64,000 bases of DNA, from NCBI RefSeq assembly GCF_001039355.2, contig NW_019775587.1, forward strand, positions 204,282 through 268,281. The letters run 5' to 3'. This document shows, in pieces, positions 39,889 to 52,174 of the stretch; the first letter of the stretch is position 1; every line of letters starts with the position of its first letter. Source of the DNA: Lingula anatina. Taxonomy: Eukaryota > Brachiopoda > Lingulata > Lingulida > Lingulidae. A program made the position numbers and the translations under genes. A model generated the notes under the pieces. It did no database searches, was not told the DNA's origin, and was given only the letters and a program-made list of their open reading frames with translations.

Positions 39889-39957
39889 CTGTAGCTTCAG
39901 ACAATACTTCACACCTTGCGGTTCAAATTTTAGTGTTCTTTGTTTCGAAGCCAATAA
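39889..39957 (+). repeat. direct repeat, copy 1
   Basis: About 63 bp (core CAATACTTCACACCTTGCGG) recurring at 41006-41068 with one or two differences. Copy 2 abuts the Tc1-like element at 41071. Confidence 0.75.
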
Positions 39958-41005
39958 TATGTTAGAGCTTGATTACAGAGAGTTATAAGGAGTGCCCACC
40001 ATGAGGGGGTGGACTTGTGTCTGAAGTAACCAATCATTTTTCAAGTTATGTGATGGACAGTTTAATTGATAAAGTTTAGTATAAAATGTGTAGACCTAAA
40101 TCTAAGGGGAGAACAATATGTAGAGGAGATGAAGAGAGGAGGAGAGAGTAGTCATACTTGCATCATGTAACTTTTAGTGTAGCTAAATATGTTCTGTTGA
40201 AGTTACAACATGGAGTCGTTTTATTTTTTTCTGTGTGCAGAATTTAAGACACAGAACCTGGGAATCTCTGTAGCAGTATTATAAATAGCTTTATCCAGAG
40301 ATGTGAGGCCATTGTACCCAAACCCTGGGGTTTTATTATTAAGGGTTATCTAATGTAATGTAGTGCCCCGGGATGGTCTAAAGGGGGTTCCCCACAACGT
40401 GTGACAGGGTTCAGACTGCATAAATAGATGAATGAAAAAAGTTCACATTGTTTTTTAAGTTAAATTATTTTCTCTATGTGTTGTTTGATACCCGTGCGGT
40501 GCCAATGGTATAAATGGTGCTATACTGTTATGTGTGAAGTAAATCTCGCCAGGCTAAGTAAATATCCCTTATGTGATAAATTATTCACGCAGGTCAACCA
40601 ATATAATTTTTAAAACAAAATTAAATACATTTTGTGAAAAGTACGATGATCGAAAACAGCAATACAACATAGCTATATTTTGGTGTGTAATCAAGGTGTT
40701 TTTCTTTATCAATAAAACTGATAACCCAATTTTATCAGAGTAGTTTTCTTTATTTAAGATAAATATCCAAGACAAATGGAATGCATTTGAATAATTGAAT
40801 CTTTCAAACAAATTAACAAATGAATGAATAAGAGTTTTTATTAAAATAGATCTAGAACGAGAGGTAGAGTCACGTTGACAGGAACCACAGTATACGAAAA
40901 GTGTAATTAGTACTTTTGAAACTTCCATACATGATGTTGTATTAACTCAATCAGAGGAAGCCATTGTTTCATAAAATTTATACATCGGAATCCATGTTGT
41001 ATAAG
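39958..41005. other. intergenic, between direct repeats
   Basis: AT-rich, with no gene recognised. A 115-codon minus-strand ORF (40581-40928) has no family features. Confidence 0.5.
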
Positions 41006-41068
41006 TAGCTTCAGACAATACTTCACACCTTGCGGTTCAAATTTTAGTGTCCTTTGTTTCGAAGCCAA
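41006..41068 (+). repeat. direct repeat, copy 2
   Basis: Second copy of the 39889-39957 sequence. It ends GAAGCCAATA, immediately before the inverted repeat of the Tc1-like element. Confidence 0.75.
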
Positions 41069-41070
41069 TA

Positions 41071-42734
41071 TACAGACTTGACATTTAATATGGAATATTT
41101 TTTTCGAAATAATTTTTTATCAGTTTTTTCCTATTTTGCTCACTGATAAATGAAAATAAGGATTAAAATCGTGTTTTAATAACTTTAAATTATCTCTTTG
41201 ATGTCATTGTGACATCAGTTCATTAATGGAATTCGCCAGAGAAGCAAAAAAAAAAAACACATTGCCTATACTCTAAGTCATACGACAACCATTAAAAGAG
41301 ATATTTTGAATCTCCATATTTTACAAATTATCGTCTGTAAACGGGTAATACGCTCCACAAAAGACCCTCATGTCAGTTGCTAGTCACAGTAATGGTCATT
41401 GTAACGCCTGGCTTCTTCGTGGCTGTTGCCAGCGCTCTCAAGCGGCAAGGCATTTCTTGGGGGTAAGTTTTTAGAGTTCAATCTGGAATAGCATTCCAGG
41501 CAACGGTCTAAAATTGTCCAATCTGGTCCAGTTTTGTTGTAGGACATATAGGCAGTTGTTTGGCGAGTAATGGTCTACCGAAATATTGTCTATGTGGTTC
41601 AAATGTGGCGATTTTGATGACCAGGGTATCTGCTCATTCCCTTGGTTCTGTAAGTTATCTGCTATTAAAAGTGCTCTGTGTGAACCTGCAACCTCATCGT
41701 GCAACCTAGAATTGTTCCTAAGGTGCCCCCTATCCAATGAAAGACAATTGGTTCCGAGATTACTCCTTTATTTGATCTGGTTCAGGTTTTCGTCGATGAC
41801 TACCATTGGTGTTTTGGCACCAATGTGGAATCTACTCCAAATACTGACGCTGCCAATCACCCTTGACACTTAAGGCCCGGCATATGCTTCGTCGTAGGCC
41901 TCTTCTGGATATCTGTAAACTCTGTTTTGACTAATTGGGCGGTACAGGTGAAATCTGACCTCAATAAAGAAAGCCACGCAGTTTCATTGTTCTACCCAGA
42001 ATCGTTCATGGCCCCCGATTCATTAGAGAAACAGACGACGATGTTTTGCTGTATACAGTGGGTACCTCGAAGGTCATTTGGTGTTCTCACCTGCTAAAAC
42101 CAGTTTGGTGTTCGCTAAGGGCTTTAAAAACGCATTTTAGTGGCAATTTACCCCTCGTTCTGATCGGACTAAGTGTTTTTTGTTTAGCTGCAGCAGCGTA
42201 TCCCGAAAGACAGTGGGTCCTGTACCCTGTAGGTAAAATTGTGATACATTGGGGGTGACCTCTGTGTAGGTACATCAGTCTGGGCATTACTCTATAAAAC
42301 TGTGGGGACCGTTCCGTTTGGCGCTATGATCTGTCTGGTTATGTCTGTCTTTCTCGAGCCATTCTGCCTTAGATTAACAAATTTGTAATGCACTACTTGA
42401 CTCATCTTACGCACTGCAAAACTGACCGCTTGCATGCAAAATTTCAAATTCTTCTATGCAGTAGTTGCCGAAATATGGATACTTTTTTGACAGAACCAAG
42501 CTTTGCCTAAGCCAAGCTTTGATCAGCCCAAAGGAACACTACCCAATGAAATCACTGCACATTACAAAATGTAGCAGCGCAACAGGCATGAAAGTCAGTT
42601 AATTGGTAGTGACACACCTGACTGCACACTTTTACATTCACAAATCTTATATGAGATCGGAGTTTTTTTGAAAAAAGAACGTCTTTTACCTAGATATACC
42701 TTCGAAACTGAAATATTCCATATTAAATGTCAAG

Positions 42735-42740
<6 letters not shown>
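41071..42740 (-). mobile_element. Tc1-like DNA transposon, 1.67 kb, degenerate transposase
   Basis: Perfect 30-bp terminal inverted repeats (41071-41100 and 42711-42740; TACAGACTTGACATTTAATA at each outer end), flanked by TA. The minus strand carries remnants of a Tc1/mariner transposase broken by stops and shifts. From N to C these are a helix-turn-helix-like stretch near 42290-42100, VVIDENLNQI near 41790-41820, and WSSKSPHLNHIDNI near 41583-41625. The last is a decayed form of the family's WPxxSPDLNPIE motif. The first catalytic Asp region lies near VVID, but the QDNA motif is lost. A truncated copy lies at 51155-51661. Confidence 0.8.

Positions 42741-42789
<49 letters not shown>
42741..42789. 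repeat. (TA)n microsatellite
   Basis: TA run directly following the right end of the Tc1-like element, which inserts at TA dinucleotides. Confidence 0.9.
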
Positions 42790-42793
<4 letters not shown>

Positions 42794-42834
42794 CTTTTTA
42801 TTTTTTTATTTATTTATTTTTAAATTGAATTTAC

Positions 42835-43112
42835 TTAAGTGAGAGAAGCCTGGTCATTTTTGGACCTGTTGCACTCTATAGTTGCTCTCACCTCCCTGGG
42901 GGGGATACAGCCCGGCTGCCATATTGGGCGCTCGGAGCTAACAAACTTATCAATTCTCCACTGCCCCTGCTTCAACCCCTTATTGCTTAGTGCCAAGCGG
43001 GGAGACAGCAAGTATCGTTTATAAAGGACTGGTATGTCCCCGGACGTGTTTAAACCCAAGTCCTCCCGCTCCGTAGGCCGTCACTCAAACCAGAAGGCCA
43101 TCCGGTTGGCAG
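42835..43112 (-). mobile_element. possible tRNA-derived SINE
   Basis: Distinctly GC-richer island. On the minus strand it starts with a region that roughly resembles pol III box A (TGGTTTGAGTG) and box B (GGGTTTAAAC), spaced about 30 bases apart. No terminal repeats or tail could be defined. The tRNA resemblance is weak and the call is tentative. Confidence 0.3.
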
Positions 43113-45189
43113 GAAATTTTGATAGTTAATTCTCAGTGAAGTACGTCTTACCCGGACCTAGATTTCCAGATTTATTTGACTGCAGCATATCACAGATATC
43201 CCTGTAGAACATACCATTCAGACAAAAGCGCAAGTCCTACACAATTTAAGTCCGTACAATAATTATAAACTCCAAGCCACTATCGGCAATTATCGTGTGT
43301 TCGGTAGCCGTTTCCACACAGACTGATGGGTGAAGTGTCTGGGTGAAATACCAACCCTGCTGATATACTGAGATATCTACAGGAGGGAAGAGACACACCT
43401 GGCTTATCCGTGGCTAGGAGGCTGGTTTCCACGTCCACGACAAGATGGCTTTCTCCCTAAATTTACTTAGTCATTGGTATAAAACCTCATTGCATTATTT
43501 CGATATCTGAGTCCAAGGAGGATCTTGCTGATTGCTGTAAGACATTTTTCATATTTTGAAAAGAGCCATTAAAATAAAAAATACAAACTAGTTGATGAAA
43601 ATCCACATAACACGTGCAGATTTGATGACATCAAGTGCACGTGCCATAAATTATCTACTTGTAGATAAAACAGCAAAATTGACAATATCAGCTCAGCTTT
43701 CCTGTATGCAGAGGCGATTTACGTGGGGAATAAAATGACAAAAATAAATTTTACTGTATAAATGTTTACTTTCTGTTGTATTAGTTTTCGGATTAGTATT
43801 CCATACAATAGAAGCAGGGGAGGGGTGTGTGTTTCAAAATGTTGGTCTTTATAAAGGAATTGAATACCCCTTAAAACCAAAACTCTCAGCTTTCGCTATA
43901 ATACTGCACAATCGTGTTATTAGCACTGGTACATTAAAGGTAAATGTAAATGTAGTATTTTGATTTTCCAACTGGGGGTACTGCATATGAATGTTTATTT
44001 TTATTTTGTTACCGATAAGAACATAATAAATATTTTCAAGTAAATAAATGTTTCTGCTTTGAATTCATTCTATTTTATTTGTATACATAAACATTCCTAT
44101 TCAACAGATTGGACACTGTAAAACAAAATAGGGAAGAGTAATGTGATGCATGTTACATTGGTTGTATTGTTGTAACACGTTTGGCCTAGTTTGACCCAGA
44201 TTAAGGATGAAATACCAGGTAGGTCACTGATTGAACTCATCCATATCAGCTATATGATAGATACATCCTATGTACTGACATAATTCCCCTACGCATAAAA
44301 TCCTTGCATCACTCAGTACAAGTGTTGGAAATTGAATTACAGACTGAGAGTCATACTTTTGTGAAATGTTGATATTTTATTTCCCGCCTTCATGTGACCC
44401 AGAACAACATCTCCCATGTCACAGATGATGACCTGTTCTATGCTGAGGATAATCCGGGTTAAGAACCCACAATGCAACGCGAATCCATTGTTAAGGTGTT
44501 TACGTAGCTTCGAGAAAATATGCATTGAGAGTATATTTGATACCCAGGCACACAGCCAGGGGTGTTCGGGAGAAGGCCAGCTTTGAACCAAAATTTGATC
44601 CACAATGTAGGTACCGTGATATTCCTCGAGTTATATAGAGCTAGGTAGTTCGTTGTTCATTTCAAGCTTAACTGAGTAAAAATAATTAGAACTAATGATT
44701 ACCTTGCAGCTTTCCCAGCAGTGGCGGTTTAGCTTTATTCTTAATGGGTGGGGCCGTGTACTTTGTACGTCCCCAGCCACATTTTGGTGGCGTAATTTCC
44801 GAATTGATTATTGTTTTCCATGAAATTTCATGATTTGTCACATTTTTGACCGATTTTAGGAGATATGTTTGCAGATTTGATGTCATTCATTGTAATCGTA
44901 CTATACTGTCTTACCAAAAAAGTGTTACCCATAACGCAACGCGTAAAGTGATACAACAGCCAGGTTTCAGTATTTTGCACATTTTTTCTGGATTGGAGGA
45001 CGCATCTGTCGCGTCTGTGCGTGGATTCAAAAAGTTCTGTAACGTTTGAGCAGTGGCGGCGTTACACATACGGTGCAAAGGTAGCATGAGGTCATTTTTG
45101 TTTGCAGGGTTATCCTTCATTTACCCACTTCCGAGGATATCTTACGCATTCTCAATGAGGTCTACATGTAAGGATTTCTGGTTATTGGG
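43113..45189. other. intergenic, no gene seen
   Basis: Nothing recognised on either strand beyond short AT-rich repeats. Confidence 0.5.
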
Positions 45190-45440
45190 GAGGGGTAGTT
45201 TTCGGTATGGTGCGCATATATGCTGTTGCATTGTCTGTACGTGGTGTAGCATTGTCATGCTGAAAACATAAATCGGTGATCATGGTCCCATAAGATATTT
45301 TCTGTACATAATTCGGTTAGTTTCCTTTCCAATACTTGGATGTATGGGTCTGTGATAAAAGTTTCCGTTGACCACTGCCAGCTCGCCTACACCATAGTAG
45401 CCAATACACCCAATGCATGACTTCTGTGGGTTGCGTCCTG
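45190..45440 (-). mobile_element. Tc1/mariner transposase remnant
   Basis: The minus strand encodes, in broken frames, GCIGYYGVGELAVVNGNFYH (about 45350-45410) followed by FQHDNATPRT (about 45245-45285). These correspond to the conserved catalytic-core segments around the first and second aspartates of Tc1-family transposases. No inverted repeats were located. Confidence 0.6.
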
Positions 45441-48400
45441 ACAATCAGAGGCAGGAAATAGAAAAGTTACTTTTTACTAGTTGTTCTCTAAACCCTTACG
45501 CGTCTATAAATTCTAAACGCTTCACCTGCTTTCGTCTAAGAATAGTATCAATCCCCAGTTAAAGGCTGGTGTACCTGCCAGAGTTCTGGTTGTACATCTG
45601 AGTCCATGAGGACGGTTCCTGGCAATGATCACTGATTTCCTAACAGAAACATTCCTATTCAAGTTCAATAGTAACTATGGGCATATCTTTGCCTGTTTTG
45701 AAGATATAAAGATCAGAAAACTTGCAAGTGCTGTTCATCATAAAAGGTACGTCAGAGGTCAATTTCAAGGTCCCAGTTAGATTACCAGTATATGACTTCC
45801 TGCTAATTTTGGAGTATTTTACCTCTTATTTTCACCCCTGAATATTGCGATGTTGTACTTTTTGATATAGTGCAACGCCTAAACCGTATCGAAAACAAGA
45901 AAATGGACACCCCATTCTGTATTGCGCTTGACAAGTTCTACAAAATGAAAAAAACAAAAGGTCTTTAGCATTTAAAGTTCCAGAATTAGAGAGAGTTTTC
46001 AGTTTCGGTATCTGATGGCTGCTTCTCCCATGAAAATGCACCATTGACCCCAAACTCTCACAGATGAAAGGAATCCCTAATTGTTACTCCTCACTATAAT
46101 ACGAGAGCTTAGGTCTATGTAGTTTCCGAAAATTGGCACAAACAAATATTCTTTTGCAGAAAATTCCCATTTTTAGAAAATTTTGGCCCGTTTGGCCTTG
46201 AAATAAAGGTCAAAAGTCAAATCCAAGGGCATATTTGGAATCTCCACATATGACTTTCGGTCAGATTAAGTCGTATTTTCCCATAACTCCTTCAGTTTGG
46301 GAGCATTGAATTTTCAAAGATTTTGACAAGGGTGTGTTTCAACAAGCGTCACGCCCAGGATAATGCACCGACTGAGACAAAAAACCAAGGGGTTCAAGTT
46401 GAGAATATATGTGATCTAAATCCAAGAGATGGGGACACAGGTCCTTGCGGTCTAGGAGGAGAAGCGGTAACGGTGAATTGTATCACAGCAATCCTGCGGA
46501 GCCGCAGGAGCCGGTGTGACGGAACTGAGAGTCCGGTGTGATACAGAGTCCAAGGCCTGGTTTCTGAATCTGACATTCTGCTTTGAAATACAGGGTCCCT
46601 ACGGACCCTGAATAATCTTAATATAGAGTGTCCCCCGGACTTTATGTTATACCGGACCCTACGTTCCGTTACAACTATGGAGAGTCCGGAAGTCCGATAA
46701 TAAATGAGAATATAATGCATTTCTGTCATCTAGTTATGTTATTCGTGTCTATACCGTAGGTTAAAAAATAAGCTTAAATATTAAGCCGATGAATTTTTGT
46801 TGGCTGGCACAGCAACCTTATGGACGAGTGGGACAGCGTCAGGCACTAATGGCCAATGTAACTAGAGTTCAGGTTGTCTTTGTGTTTCGTGTTCGGTCCC
46901 TGTACCTCCTTTATATAATTGTTATTTATTTATTTTGTTACCAGTGCAATTTTACAAATTTCAATAATAAAACCATCACATTTTTTCTTTAAAATCACAC
47001 TGGCAAAGGAACTAATGTTTATAATGGGAAAGTTAACTTTATCAATGTATGGTGAAAATGAAAACTTCTATGACACAGTAGATTGATGGTAATATCACAG
47101 CAAAATACCCTTTACCCAAATGGAATAGGCAAATAAACGTAACTGAAAACATGTCATCGAGCACGTGTATATATACCCCCGAGCACGCCGTTATCTTTCG
47201 CCTGAAGCCACAATGGGCATAGGGGCTGTTCGAAGATATCAACGAGGTGGAAGTTATCAAGCAGGCACCTTAACTAATGATAAACGTAGCATAAGAAAAG
47301 CTGCTGTAAATCATTTTAAGTAGGTTTCTGTATTCCATCTACCAATACTATACTACGTTCTGTTAAAAATAAGGAATATTTTTATTAAAGCTGCAATAAG
47401 TCCTTATCTGTTGTTTGATATTAAATATATATGTGGGGAGAGTGGAGAAATGTAGTAGAAAATGAGGAGGAAATGACCACCATAATACAGCAGCTGCACA
47501 ATGAAAGTATGTTTAAATCGATTTACAATACATAAATGTTAGTTTTTTTATTTATCCCTGGCAGAAGATCGTGTCAAACCCTGAATTGCCCTAACTTCAA
47601 AATGCATATTTCCTAATATAATGTTTGAAATAATTTCTTTCTATAACAGGGGGTACTGTTGCTTGCGGGTGGATACCTTGGAGTCACGAAAACTACATGT
47701 ATATTGATGGTAGAGACACGCTACTACTGGCCAAGCATGAACACTAGCATAAGATTAAATTACATGTGCATAGCTACGTGGCACGAGTGTTAAGTTAATA
47801 ATAAAAAAGTTAAAAACAGTGCTCCTCCCCTCCAACGTATTCCTGTTAGCAGTTGTAAACCATGGGATCAGAACATTTATCTGTGGCCCTAACAGAATGC
47901 ACTGATTAATCCAGTTGTATGCAATTTCTCAATATCACCGCGTAACCAGGGTGATAAAACTTAAATTACAAGACTATTTTCGTTGAGGGTCCCAATTAAA
48001 ATCATAAAAATAAGTCCTTAATTTCTTATAGTATTCGGTGTCCATGCTGTGAATGTAAATAAACTGGGAGTTTTCACTTTCACACAGTGACAAGGAATAT
48101 TTGACTCCAAATATAAATAATGACTCCAAACTTGGAGTCCAGCAGTGGTGCCTAAAATAACTCCCAATTGGAGTCAAGTTGACTCCGATGGAGTAACGCC
48201 ATACCAGACCCCAAGGATGGTCACAATTGACTCCGTTCATACATCCCTTCGTCCCTTGCAAAATAAATATTTACCAATTTAGACCATAAACTATAAATCC
48301 CATAAAAAGCTATCTGACATTAAAGTCCTTCCTAAAATGTACAGGAAGACATGGCTTTCTTAAGTAGTAATTTAAAATCAAATAACTAAAGTAATAAGTG

Positions 48401-49327
48401 AATAAAACATTATATCCAAGTGCACGGACGGATCAGCCATGATTCGACAGGACCCCCCCCCCTCGTGTACCTGTAACAGCACGATATGTCCAAAGTTCAC
48501 ACCTGCAGTCGAAGCTTAATTGATATAAATGATTTCCTAAAATATGTTAAAGTTCTCGTGAACACCACATAATGAGTGGAAAGTTGCTCATGAGAATTTG
48601 AAGTAATGATATGAAAGGTGCAATCGCTTGTCCTATCACAGTGCTGAATAGTTGACTTGGTGATATCAGAAACGTACACACTTCATCTCCACTACTGTTT
48701 GCAGGAGGTCACGTCACGTCAAACAGATATCTTGTTTAGTAACAAACACATGAATAGTATAGGGGAAGAGGCTGAATCGCTGATTTTATTTTAGCGCCCC
48801 TTGTCTACATGTACTTCTAAAAGAAAGAAAACATACTAGATGTAATTGCTTTTCAGTTTTGTTTCATTATTAAAAATAGCATGCACAGACAGACAAACGG
48901 GATTTGCACTTGATGTTTTCAATATGAATTATTAGTACTTTTCATCAGATAATCTACTATTAATAACATGGAAATTTGATTACCACTGGGCTTCATGCCC
49001 GTGATAGTTCTAAGTCCCACATTGAAAACCGTTGCTGAAAAAAGTTAAGATACAATGAATAAATAATCAAATATATCAACGTGAGCATCATCTCTTCGTT
49101 TTATGCAAACATACAGTATATATAATTGTATTGTCTTTGCTCCTTACTAAGAGATTCGCGATAAACAGAGACAAGTAATTACAACCCTTATTTTAATATA
49201 CATATAGTATATGGGCCTACCTTTTTATTTGTTTTTCTTTTGTCCGTCTGTTCATCTGTAGGTGCATTCGTCAGTAGGGGTATAACGTGAAGGATCTGTA
49301 GGTTTTCATTATGTATTTCAGAGTGNT

Positions 49328-49359
<32 letters not shown>

Positions 49360-49425
49360 ACACACCCTCATCTAAACACCCATGCTTCATTTATCAGTTA
49401 AAATCACCATTTACCGTATTCTTCA
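45441..49425. other. repeat-rich intergenic region
   Basis: No gene recognised. A QDNAPTE-encoding string on the + strand (about 46357-46377) suggests another decayed Tc1-like fragment. Around 48100-48240 the hexamer GACTCC and its complement recur six or more times. The single N at 49326, next to a GA microsatellite, marks a probable contig join, so continuity with the exon at 49427 is uncertain. Confidence 0.5.
49329..49354. repeat. (GA)n microsatellite beside an N
   Basis: GA run three bases after the ambiguous base at 49326. Confidence 0.9.
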
Positions 49426-49426
49426 G

Positions 49427-49677
49427 TTCGCAGAACAAACACTGGGAGGTTTGGACATACTGATGTTGAACCACGTTTTGTCTGCGAAAAGAGAGGAGTG
49501 GCTTGGGACCAGAGAGAACCTCACCAAACTGGCCACGACGATGGACGTTAACTTCCGGTCATATGTCCATTTGGCGTCCCAGGCCTTACCTTTGCTGACC
49601 AAGAGTAGTGGGCGTATTGGAGTTGTCTCATCTCTGGCGGGTCAGTATGTAGATACCTTAAGTACAGTATAACTTTC

Positions 49678-49730
<53 letters not shown>

Positions 49731-50257
49731 CCCCATAAGCAGATTAGGGCCAGAATAACAGACTACCCTTCCAAATTGAAATATTTGTCTCTGTTTTCAA
49801 TGCCCTGCCTACAACATTGCTTATGACCAATATATCATGTTTATTTGTTTAGTATTAACTTTTGTTATGTGCCCGCCTGTTGTATATGGCACAAGTACTG
49901 TTATCTTTTACATTGCGTAGCAAAATAATTTGATTTCGAAATGTTTTTTTTTTCCCTGGCGAAGGTCGAATAAATATATTTCGTTGAGCATAAGTATCTA
50001 CATGTGCACTTTTTTGTTATTATTTCTTTAAATAAACGTACAAAGATGCAACAGTGCCTTCATCTGTGAAAGATTCCCACTCACGCTCACTTTTATGATA
50101 CAGGGTTTTATGTTTATAGGTTATATTGCCACTCCGTATATATCATGGTACACAACGGCGAAATACGCTCTCCAAGGCTTCTTTGGAGTTTTGAGACAGG
50201 AACTGAAATTAAAACACTCAAATATCTCCATCACACTGAGCACTGTGGGATTAACAA
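49427..50257 (+). CDS. 11-beta-hydroxysteroid dehydrogenase-like SDR, two exons, partial
   Basis: Short-chain dehydrogenase/reductase resembling HSD11B1/HSD11B1L, NADP(H)-dependent ER enzymes acting on steroids or other carbonyls. Exon 49427-49640 encodes FAEQTLGGLDILMLNH (the NNAG-equivalent NH motif), MDVNFRSYVHLASQALPLL and VVSSLAG, which includes the catalytic Ser. Exon 50120-50257 encodes YISWYTTAKYALQGFFGVLR, with the catalytic Tyr-x3-Lys, and ITLSTVGLT. The junction (GCGG|GTCAGT to TTATAG|GTTA) keeps frame and gives the same spacing between the SSLAG and YxxxK motifs as human HSD11B1. The second exon ends in phase 1 at GTAAGT. The N-terminal Rossmann exon (TGxxxGIG) and C-terminal exons were not found. 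An N at 49326 and several transposons flank the pieces, so the gene may be broken by assembly or be a relic. The exons themselves are intact. Confidence 0.8.
49678..49730. repeat. (ATT)n microsatellite
   Basis: Trinucleotide run in the intron of the HSD-like gene. Confidence 0.9.
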
Positions 50258-50327
50258 GTAAGTTACACGAGGAAACATTTTACTCCAATTTAAACTGATC
50301 AACCGATCAATTCTAAAATTACCAATA

Positions 50328-50909
50328 TACAGGCGAGGACAAAATTATTAGCCTCACCTAGGAAAAAGCAACAGAATTGGGCTTGGGTCGTCACTTTTGT
50401 CTTCCAACATGACAACGACCCAAAATATACTTCTATACTGGTGACGACCTACCTCCAGAGGGCCAAAGTGAATGTCATGGACTGGCCTGCCCAAAGCCCG
50501 GACTTGAATCCGGTAGAAAAATTGTGGGATGAACTGACTCCATGCCCGAAGACCATCAAACCTGATGGAACTAGAAAGATTTGCAAAAGAAGAATGGGCT
50601 AAAATTCCTCAGGAGGTGTGTCACAAGCTTGTCCAAAACTACCACAAGCGACTACAGGCTGTTATCAACCAGAAAGGATACACGATTGACTATTAAAATT
50701 GGGAGGGGGGCTAATAGTTTTGACCTTGGTGAATTTTTAATTTTGTTAAACAACTACATTTCTGTGTCTGAAATAAAAGGATGTAAACATCCAAAATAAA
50801 GCAGGTTTAGAAATTTAAAATGTCTTTGTTCTGTGACAAGTGCTTGAAAATTAGTTTAAAAGGAATAGATTTTTTCCAGGTGGGACAAATAATTTTGTCC
50901 TCAACTGTA
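50328..50909 (+). mobile_element. internally deleted Tc1-like transposon, 0.58 kb
   Basis: Imperfect inverted ends (TACAGGCGAGGACAAAATTA at left, complement of TAATTTTGTCCTCAACTGTA at right). The interior encodes the C-terminal half of a Tc1 transposase on the + strand: FQHDNDPKYT with the second catalytic Asp, then VMDWPAQSPDLNPVEKLWDE with the third catalytic acidic residue, then a frameshift. The DNA-binding and first-Asp parts are absent, so it is non-autonomous. It sits downstream of the HSD-like exons. Confidence 0.8.
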
Positions 50910-51154
50910 CCGATTTTATAGTTATTGTTGCATCTTAAAACACCACGTACTGCTTGTAAGATGTATTGCAACACTAGAATACAAAATTTGAGATGTCAGG
51001 AATATGAAAATTACAAAATATAGCTTATTTACAGCTAATTTTATTTTATTTATTTTTTCAAATGAAATTATCGTGAGAGTTGTCTTGGGTAAACCACACG
51101 TATTATTCTTCAAATGTAAGCAGTTTTATAAATCAGTAATATCCTTCTGGCATA

Positions 51155-51661
51155 TACAGACTTGACATTTAATATGGAATATTTTTTTCCAAATCATTTT
51201 TCATCAGTTTTTTTCTATTTTGCTGACTGATAAATGAAAATAAGGATTAAAATCGTGTTTTAATAACTTTTAATTATCTCTTTGATGTCATTGTGACATC
51301 AGTTCATTAATGGAATTCGCCAGAGAAGCAAACAAAAACACATTGCCTATTCTATGTCATACGACAACAATTAAAAGAGATATTTTGGATCACCATATTT
51401 TCCAAATTATTTTCTGTAAAAGAGATACACGCCTCACAAAGAACCCCCATGTCAGTGTCTAGTCACAGTAACGGTCGCTGTTACGCTTGACCTCTTCTGT
51501 TTGCTACCAGCGCTCTCAAGTGGCAAGGCATTCCTTGGGTTAGGTTTTTAGAGTTCAATCTGGGATAACATTCCATGCATCGGTCAAAATCTGTCCAATT
51601 TGGTCCAGTTTTGTTGTAGGACATGTAGGCTATTGATTCGGCGAGTAATGGCCTACCCACA
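51155..51661 (-). mobile_element. truncated copy of the 41071-42740 Tc1-like element
   Basis: Starts with the same inverted repeat (TACAGACTTGACATTTAATA) and follows 41071-41580 with scattered differences and short indels. It is then cut off exactly where LTR copy 1 begins, so the LTR element probably inserted into it. Confidence 0.8.
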
Positions 51662-51807
51662 TGTAACTATGTGTAAATATGAACTCGTCACTCGTCTTGT
51701 CTTGTGACTTGATGTAGCTCTGACGCCCTCTAATTGTTCCTTTGTCTGTTCTTTTGTCTATGTCCCTTTGTTCTGTCTTCCCGCGTCTTTGCCACGTGAC
51801 TTCACAT

Positions 51808-51815
51808 TATAAAAG
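51808..51815 (+). promoter_or_regulatory. LTR TATA box, copy 1
   Basis: TATAAAAG in the U3-like part of the LTR. Transcription should begin about 30 bases downstream, placing both intron-like segments inside the transcript. Confidence 0.65.
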
Positions 51816-51876
51816 GCATTGACGCGGTATTTTCTAATAGTGCTGAAGTTGCTGTTCATCTGTCTGTTTCTATGTG

Positions 51877-51980
51877 GTAAGTTGGATGTCGTCTACTTAA
51901 TTCTAGTTATATTTTATCTTGTCTTTTGCGTATCCAACTTCACTATACTATACTGTATTACATCGTTTTCTAATCTTTAG
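51877..51980 (+). other. intron-like segment 1 in LTR copy 1 (104 bp)
   Basis: Begins GTAAGTTGG and ends TCTAATCTTTAG, which includes a branch-point-like CTAAT. Removing it joins TTTCTATGTG to TTTTCAGACC, exactly the sequence at 55211-55230 in LTR copy 2. Confidence 0.75.
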
Positions 51981-52038
51981 TTTTCAGACCAAGACGTATA
52001 TCCAGCACTCTTTATAAACGCCCTTGAATAAGATCAGG

Positions 52039-52174
52039 GTAAGCCGTTATAGCTTTTATAAACCGTAATTATCTATATCAAATTTATTATTTCCTTATCA
52101 TAGAGGTAAACTTTAGAATTATAAGTTATTTGTTGTATGTCATTTTATTTAACTATATCTCACCTTTATTACAG
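52039..52174 (+). other. intron-like segment 2 in LTR copy 1 (136 bp)
   Basis: Begins GTAAGCCG and ends CTTTATTACAG with a pyrimidine-rich 3' end. Removing it joins GATCAGG to GGTGAAAATT, exactly as found in LTR copy 2 near 55278-55294. Confidence 0.75.

Noticed and set aside
40581-40928. 115-codon minus ORF
   Set aside because: AT-rich, no recognisable motif or splice context; probably chance.
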